Below are positions 58,262 to 64,000 of a DNA stretch of 64,000 bases, in pieces (positions within the stretch are counted from its first letter, which is position 1; each line of letters opens with the position of its first letter). Below the pieces are notes generated by a model. It had not been told where the DNA came from and did not search any database. It saw nothing but the letters and a program-made list of their open reading frames with translations. The position numbers and the translations under genes are program-made. Location of the stretch: contig JAACJO010000007.1 in NCBI GenBank assembly GCA_013368445.1, positions 744,001-808,000 on the forward strand, written 5' to 3'. This DNA comes from Leucocoprinus leucothites (Eukaryota; Basidiomycota; Agaricomycetes; Agaricales; Agaricaceae).

Positions 58262-58675
58262 CGTAGCCACGAGCCCTCCAATGCTTCTCTTCACGACGAG
58301 GTTGATGTGGGGGAGAGATCAACATAAGCTCGCGAGCATTAGTCGCTAAATATGGATCACGAAGCGCCCAAGGCCAGGTTGGTCATGTGTTGCTCGCACC
58401 AGTATAAGTATCGCATCATTAATTACTTATAACCATCCTCCACGATATATCAACTGCCTGCTTAAAGGATAGCCAAATAACCTCGAACCACAAAACTTGA
58501 ATTCAGTGAGAGAATCATCAAGTGGAGCGGGAAACCAACCCATAGAAACACAGTGTCGGCTTGGGGAAAGATAGACACGACATCGAGTGATGTGATGACG
58601 TTGCGCAGTCCTCTCTTTGCAAGATAAACTGTTTCGTCTGTTCTTAAGCTCCTCTATCCAGCCCTAGTCTTCGTG
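58262..58675. promoter_or_regulatory. Divergent region between the DUF7704-like gene and the CofD-family gene
   Basis: About 410 bp between two starts facing away. It has an AT-rich patch (about 58425-58455) and a CT-rich leader just before 58676. No gene seen. Confidence 0.45.
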
Positions 58676-60711
58676 ATGGACCAACTAGGACTTTCGCCTC
58701 CGCCCAGTAAATCTTCCTTGCTCGGTGTTAACGCTAGTGTAGAAAGCCCAGGATCGTCCGTGTTCGATCTTCCAATTCAACCCGCTGCCTCGACTTCGAC
58801 TATCGCCATTCGCTCTCCTCCTATCCTGCTACAGCTAGCCTCGAGTCGAACTGCAGGGAATTTTGAGGAGGCCAACAATCTCTCGTTTGTGATTATCTCG
58901 GGCGGGACTGGCGGTAATGCTATATGTTCGGCGTTTGGCAACGCCTGCTATGTTCTTCCTGTTTCTGACGATGGAGGTTCTTCGAGTGAAATTATTCGAG
59001 TCCTTGGCGGCCCCTCCATAGGTGCGTACACGTAGGCAAATTTGAGGGATTGATTGGTTGACGTTCTTGTGATATCCAAAGGGGACATCCGCTCAAGATT
59101 GGTCCGGTTGATTCCAGCTGCCCCCTCTTCCTCCCCACTGGAAGCTATTCGACACTTTCTCTCTTACCGTCTGCCAGCAAAGTGTGATGAGAAGGAAGCA
59201 AGAGACGAGTGGAGAGATATAGTAGAGGGCCGCAGCCCATTATGGACCGGAATTCCCAATGACAGAAAGGAGACGATCCGAGGTAATCATCCAACCTACT
59301 GCTCTCCACCGCATACTTTAATACATCTCATCAATTCTATAGGTTTTCTTGTCTACTTTGAAAGCGAACTGCTAAGACGTGCACACAAGAACTTTGACTT
59401 CAGGAACGGAAGGTACGACGACTTGTCGTGTCCGGATTGCTCCCTGCATTGTGGCTCACAAACACTCAAATAGCATCGGTAATTACTTCCTTGCAGCTGC
59501 ACAAAATTTCTTCCGATCTCTCCCCTCCGCCATATTCTTATTCTCGTCAATTACAAACAGCCAGGCAATATGATTTATACTCCGAAACGACTATGAATAC
59601 TCATGCCAGAGTGCCTTTTTAGGCAGCAATTTTGCCTGTCATCGTCACCAACCATACAGTGACGATTGCAGCCGAGTTGGTAGGGGTACCGAGTATATTA
59701 AGAGTATGTTGATTGCTGACATTTCGAAAAAGGAAAACGGAACTCGCCTTGTCGGACAGTGCGAGATCTCGCACCCCGTACCTCAAGGTGCTACATTTGA
59801 GGCCGTTTCAGATGACCCATTATCCCCAATTGAGGGTCTCGGGGAAAGGATTTCTCAAAAGCAAAACGTGATGTTTGAACACGGAGCTAAAGCTCACTTT
59901 GAAAGTCTGGTTTCTCCCATTGCGAGTAGGTCTTCAAACGCAATGAAGAGGTTCGAGGGCTTATTGGGAGATCGTAGGGCTTTTCTATATCAACGCTTAT
60001 GGTATGGAGATTCATCCAGCGCCGAACCCGGACTACCTTGCCAATCTTGATGAAAGGGAGGTACTGATCTACTCATGTGGTTCTTTATGGACAAGGTGGG
60101 CTTTATATGATCGAGGTTTCACCGTGAGCTGAATGCAGGCGCTGCCAGTATCATCCCGTGTCTGGCTCTCCGAGGTGTTGCTGCCAGTATTGCACGTTCG
60201 TCCAAACTTCGCGCGAAGATACTTCTTTGTGAGTACATCCAACCTCGGCATCCTGCGTATACTGACACCGAGGGAGTGAACGTGGAAAATGATAGGGAGA
60301 CGGAACGTTATACAGCCGTGGATTATATTCTGTCAGCTTCTATCCTGTTTAATGCATCCAATCATGCTGACTGACCCCGCTCGATAGCACGATCACGAAA
60401 ACCTTAAACTCGAGTTATCAGGCAGCACCGTATGGACTAGGAAACGCCAATACGACATATCCAGTATCAGCATTTGTAACACACCTCGTCTATCTTGAAG
60501 GAGCGAACGTGCCCATTGACGTCAGGCACATCACAGTAAGTGGATACCGTGAGCTTGGGGATAATTCACCTATTCAGACCTAATTCAGGCGCTTGGAGTT
60601 CGGTGTATGAGGATCAAGCACGAGGGGCATGATAACGGCGAAGCACCCCGATACAACCCCACCAATGTTCAAAGAGCAGTAAACGAGATTCTGCGTGGTT
60701 TAGAGTGTTGA
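58676..60711 (+). CDS. CofD/UPF0052-family protein
   Basis: Eleven exons (58676-59021, 59082-59282, 59343-59412, 59474-59564, 59623-59679, 59733-59925, 59978-60095, 60149-60228, 60277-60331, 60388-60535, 60589-60711) sum to 1482 nt, giving 493 residues. A Rossmann-like start reads FVIISGGTGGNAICSAFG and VLPVSDDGGSSSEIIRVLGG, then GDIRSRLVRL. Later motifs: SIGNYFLAAAQ, ISQKQNVMFEH, YINAYGMEIHPAPNPDYLA, YSCGSLWTSIIPCLALRGVA. In archaea CofD transfers phospholactate in F420 synthesis. Fungal members (yeast YNL011C type) have no established reaction, so I give none. The fourth intron (59565-59622) needs a GC donor. Confidence 0.87.
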
Positions 60712-61085
60712 GAAATGTCTCTGCGTCAGTTAAGTGGTCTTGAAGGGGTGAGGGATGAGGGTGACGCGCTGGCTAAGAGCATTCTATTTTAAAACCTGGA
60801 AGAGTTCCGCTAAGAAGCTCTCACGCTAAGTTTAGATTAACGCATGACCTGGAGATGAGCCAACGCGAAGAGAGATGGTGGCACAAAGACGGTGGCTCCC
60901 TGTGTCATGAAATTCGTCCCAGGCCTGTTTCCCAACTGTCTGCTTATCACTTTCATCCCGCTCCGTACACTTTATCCTCCCTTGCCAACTTTCTGTTGCC
61001 TTAGAATTAGACATCCTTCCACATTCTAACTCCTCCTTACGTCTGTGCCTGTAATAAATTCGTTGGGGCAGCTTTATCATTTTTC
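60712..61085. other. Intergenic region upstream of the 374-residue-protein gene
   Basis: About 375 bp, 3' UTR of the CofD-family gene and promoter of the next gene. No further gene seen. Confidence 0.45.
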
Positions 61086-62332
61086 ATGGCTAGTCCTGAA
61101 GAACTGCATATCCAAGTGGAGTTTCCCTCACCAACTCATCAAGAATCCCCTTGGGACAGCTTGCGCACATGTATGTAGCTCATATTAACCAGAAGAACTT
61201 CTCTCGAGAGCGATCCTAATTCGACCTGTTTCAATTAGTAAACCGAGTCGCGAAATCTCCTTTCATCCGAAACCCCCGAAATCCAGATTGGGCCCATCGT
61301 AGCGACGACCTCCTTGTCTCTGCTACAGGTCACCCTTACGTGGATCACGACTTCCTTCTGCCCCCAAAGCTTCTTGTCTCGCGCCCACAGAGTGTGCATA
61401 GTCTAACGCAACATCCTCACGGCTCTGACCCCAGCCTCAAGGAATCTGAACCTGACACTGACGACGAGAGACCGCAGTCGCCTAGTGGCGATTTCGAGGA
61501 TGAATACATCGAATACGCCACCAGTGACCTCAGTCAGGAGCCAGGAAATTGTAAAGGCACTCTAATTGAGTGTCACACGACAGGACACCCAGATAACCCA
61601 GAACTTGATGGAGGCGCTGTTCCTCCTTCTCTCACACGACCAACTAGAATACGTTTTCGCTCTCGTGTGCGTATCACATCTGGACTAAATCGACATCGAC
61701 ACTCCTCCATTCCAGGCACAGAGAGCAGAACTAATACGTTTCGATCAACGAACGGCGATACCGGCTACTTGTACTACACTCCATCGTCCTCAATCTCTGG
61801 TTCCCCTTCATCTTCCATTTCTGCCCCACTGAGGTCAAGAACGGATGATGAGGCCGACAGACCTGGTTGGGGTCCACTAGGGCAGCGCGTGAGTATGCTG
61901 GCGAAGAAGAACCGGACGATAAGACGACTTGGGTCTACAAGTGATGATGATGATGATCAACCCTGGGCTCTGCAATCTGACAGTGCAGAGGATTTGGCAG
62001 CTTCTCGGGGCAGAGTTGGATTGACAGAAGTTTCACCATTGTTGATGGCGCACTCTAAAGGAAGACTGGGCCCTAGGGTTCGCCATCATGGGCGGCGCCG
62101 GCGGCGATGCTATTGCGTTGACTGTGGCTTGTCCCCCCGGAGGCTAACACCAGAACAGGTAGATGAAGCGTTTGGCAAGTGGCCAAACCGAATGCTGAAT
62201 TATCAGGTATGTTCTTCTCGCTGGCTTTGTACGCTGGTTGTTCAACTGATATCGTTTCAGTGGTGGTGGTGGCAAGCCGAAACAGTGATTTGTTGTCGAT
62301 GTCTTGATGAATCAGACGATGAGTACACCTAG
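61086..62332 (+). CDS. Unrecognised acidic protein with Cys/Trp-rich C-terminus
   Basis: Exons 61086-61170, 61239-62206 and 62261-62332 sum to 1125 nt, giving 374 residues. The N-terminal part has a conserved-looking motif (DSLRTLNRVAKSPFIRNPRNP, GHPYVDHDFLLPPKLL). The middle is Ser-rich and acidic, with an Asp run from a GAT repeat near 61941. The C-terminus is striking: a basic GRRRRRCYCVDCG, then KWPNRMLNYQWWWWQAE and ICCRC. This gives four consecutive Trp beside CxCxxC and CCxC pairs, possibly a small metal site. No signal peptide or helix. The 54-nt intron 62207-62260 has a length divisible by three, so a longer isoform is also possible. Function unknown. Confidence 0.7.
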
Positions 62333-62604
62333 TGATTGTTATGTGATCGTTATTCTCTCATTCTTCCTGTATTATTATCGCCGTCATTCTCCGTTACTGC
62401 TTTCGTGTAGTGCTTTCTGTAACATAGATTTATCACTTGCGACGTCATGAATATTTTTCTCGTAGGGTTCGGTTGGTTGTATGGTAGCGATTTCTATACA
62501 TGGTCTGATGGATATTCCGGGCATCCGTAATATTACAAAAGCTAAAATGGAGACTAGGATGGACTGCAGAATGATATATCGACTGTTGGTGATATTTCTA
62601 GAGT
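62333..62604. other. Convergent 3' region between the acidic protein and chorismate synthase
   Basis: About 270 bp, AT-rich, between two facing stop codons; shared 3' UTR space. Confidence 0.45.
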
Positions 62605-64000
62605 TTATTTGGCACCAGGAGGGAGAATCATGGTAGGGGGTAAGGTAGTGACGGGGGGCAAGAGGCTGGCGGCAGTCTTGCGAGCGTTTTGAATAAGGAG
62701 TTGATCCATGACGACGATGGCAGCCATGGCTTCAACAATGGGAACAGCACGAGGGACAACGCAGGGATCATGGCGACCACGAGCAGCAAGCGTTCCTGGC
62801 GTTCCGTCATATTGAGCTGTTTGCTGCGCTTGCGAGATGGTGGCCGGGGATTTAAAGCCAATGCTAGATTTAAAGAAGAACATGTCAAGATCGGCCTTCC
62901 TTCTTAAGTGGACAAATTACTCACCGGAAGTAAATGTCTTCAGAGTTAGTGATACCACCCTGGACACCTCCACTCCAGTTTGTCCCTGTGCCAAGTTTTC
63001 CACCATCGCGGGCGATAAACGGGTCATTGTGTTTGCTTCCTGGGACTTCCGTTCCACGGAAGCCTGAGCCAATTTCGAACGCCTTGGTAGCGGGAATCGA
63101 GAGCATGGCATGTCCTAGTTTAGCTTCGAATTTATCGAAGACGGGCTCACCGAGGCCACCAGGGACATTGCGAATCACACAGGTGACGGTACCACCAATG
63201 GAATCCTGGGCATCCTTTGCTCGGATGATGCGCTGGAACAAAGATGAGAGTTGCTATAGATTGGGAGCGCCATTTCACTTGCCTGAGTCATACGCTCGGC
63301 CGTCTCGGGGTGAGGGCACCTTGTAGGCTGTTTGTCAACCTCCTCGCGGGTGATAGTGGAGATGAGCTTGAGGAATTCTGGGGAGACTGCATCACCGATG
63401 TCATCATTGTCTTGATCGTCTGAGGAAGGTCCAGTTGTGAATGGCAGGTGAATTTTGCCGACAGAAGACACGAAAGCGACAATCTCAACACCGTATACCT
63501 GTTTGAGGTATCTCTCGGCGATGGCACCTGCCGCAACACGACCTGAGATAAAAATAGAGCTGACACTGAGAGCTGAGCTACGATTGGAAATATGATATCG
63601 TACCAATGGTTTCGCGTGCGCTGCTGCGTCCACCTCCACTGCTGGCTTTGATGCCATATTTTTGGAGGTATGTGTAGTCGGCGTGGCTGGGTCGGGGGTA
63701 TAGATCAGTCTCAGAGTAATCGTGAGGGCGCTGGTCCTCATTCTTCACCAGGAGACCAATGGGTGTACCCAGGGTCACGCCATGCTCGATGCCAGACTGG
63801 ATATGGACCTGATCCTTCTCATTCCTCTGTGCAGTGGCAACATTAGGCTCGATCAAGGGTACGAAGTGGCAGCACGTACTGGGGTGGTGAGGTTGCTTTG
63901 ACCCGGTCTGCGACGTGTAAGTTGGACTTGAATATCTTGTTCGGTGAGTTGGAGGCCCTGTGTGTATGGTGAGATGATCGATCTGCGGTCACAATGATAA
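62605..64000 (-). CDS. ARO2: Chorismate synthase (5' end outside window)
   Basis: Exons seen: 63880-63957, 63604-63826, 63283-63542, 62925-63232 and 62605-62863; the first exon with the MSxxG start lies beyond the right edge. Motifs: [48 protein letters not shown], the FMN site [49 protein letters not shown] and [20 protein letters not shown]. It makes chorismate from EPSP, the last shikimate-pathway step, and uses reduced FMN. Fungal forms are bifunctional, with their own NADPH-dependent flavin reductase activity. The third intron here (63233-63282) starts with a textbook GCAAGT donor. Confidence 0.95.

Overview
The window is genomic DNA of a filamentous basidiomycete fungus, most likely an Agaricomycete. 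Nearly every gene is cut by many short (about 45-60 nt) GT-AG introns. Genes are packed on both strands with 100-500 bp between them. The gene content is fungal: INO80 subunit Ies1, septin Cdc11, Atg16, Osh-type sterol carrier, and a GH3 beta-glucosidase with an N-terminal CBM1 cellulose-binding module. The last gene points to a lignocellulose-degrading saprotroph. I see no bacterial genes, rRNA, tRNA, CRISPR array or intact transposon. The gene models below were spliced by hand; most complete ones have exon sums divisible by three and rebuild conserved family motifs.

Layout. 1-9.5 kb: a single-pass membrane protein (cut by the left edge), IES1, an MIT-domain protein and septin CDC11. 9.8-21.7 kb: mitochondrial MutS homologue MSH1, an Aco2-type aconitase and a 36-exon CBM1-GH3 beta-glucosidase. 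22-33 kb: an oxysterol-binding protein, 6-phosphogluconate dehydrogenase, an ASNSD1-like asparagine synthetase-domain protein, prohibitin PHB1 and a three-RRM Pub1/TIA-1 protein. 33.6-42.5 kb: ATG16, two tandem RAB7/YPT7 genes, a 1042-residue chromodomain protein with a SPOC-like middle region (candidate Chp1-like heterochromatin factor) and the AP-1 sigma subunit. 43-49.2 kb: an unrecognised conserved-looking protein, 6-phosphogluconolactonase, a single-pass membrane protein and a PXA-domain protein. 49.2-57.4 kb is gene-poor, with one weak gene and degenerate AAAGTC repeats. 57.4-64 kb: a DUF7704-like membrane protein, a CofD/UPF0052-family protein, an unknown acidic protein and chorismate synthase (its 5' end lies outside the window).

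Functional links. Two successive oxidative pentose-phosphate enzymes are present (45 kb and 25 kb). ATG16 and a RAB7 gene share a 171-bp divergent promoter, joining autophagosome formation and vacuolar fusion. MSH1 and aconitase, both tied to mitochondria, are convergent neighbours.

Most notable: (i) very small exons of 4, 6, 8, 8, 8, 9 and 11 nt in the beta-glucosidase, aconitase, AP-1 sigma and DUF7704-like genes; (ii) four introns that need GC donors; (iii) single-base frame breaks in conserved parts of MSH1 and the beta-glucosidase, plus an unresolved frame change in ASNSD1; (iv) the chromodomain/SPOC-like protein as a possible RNAi-heterochromatin component.
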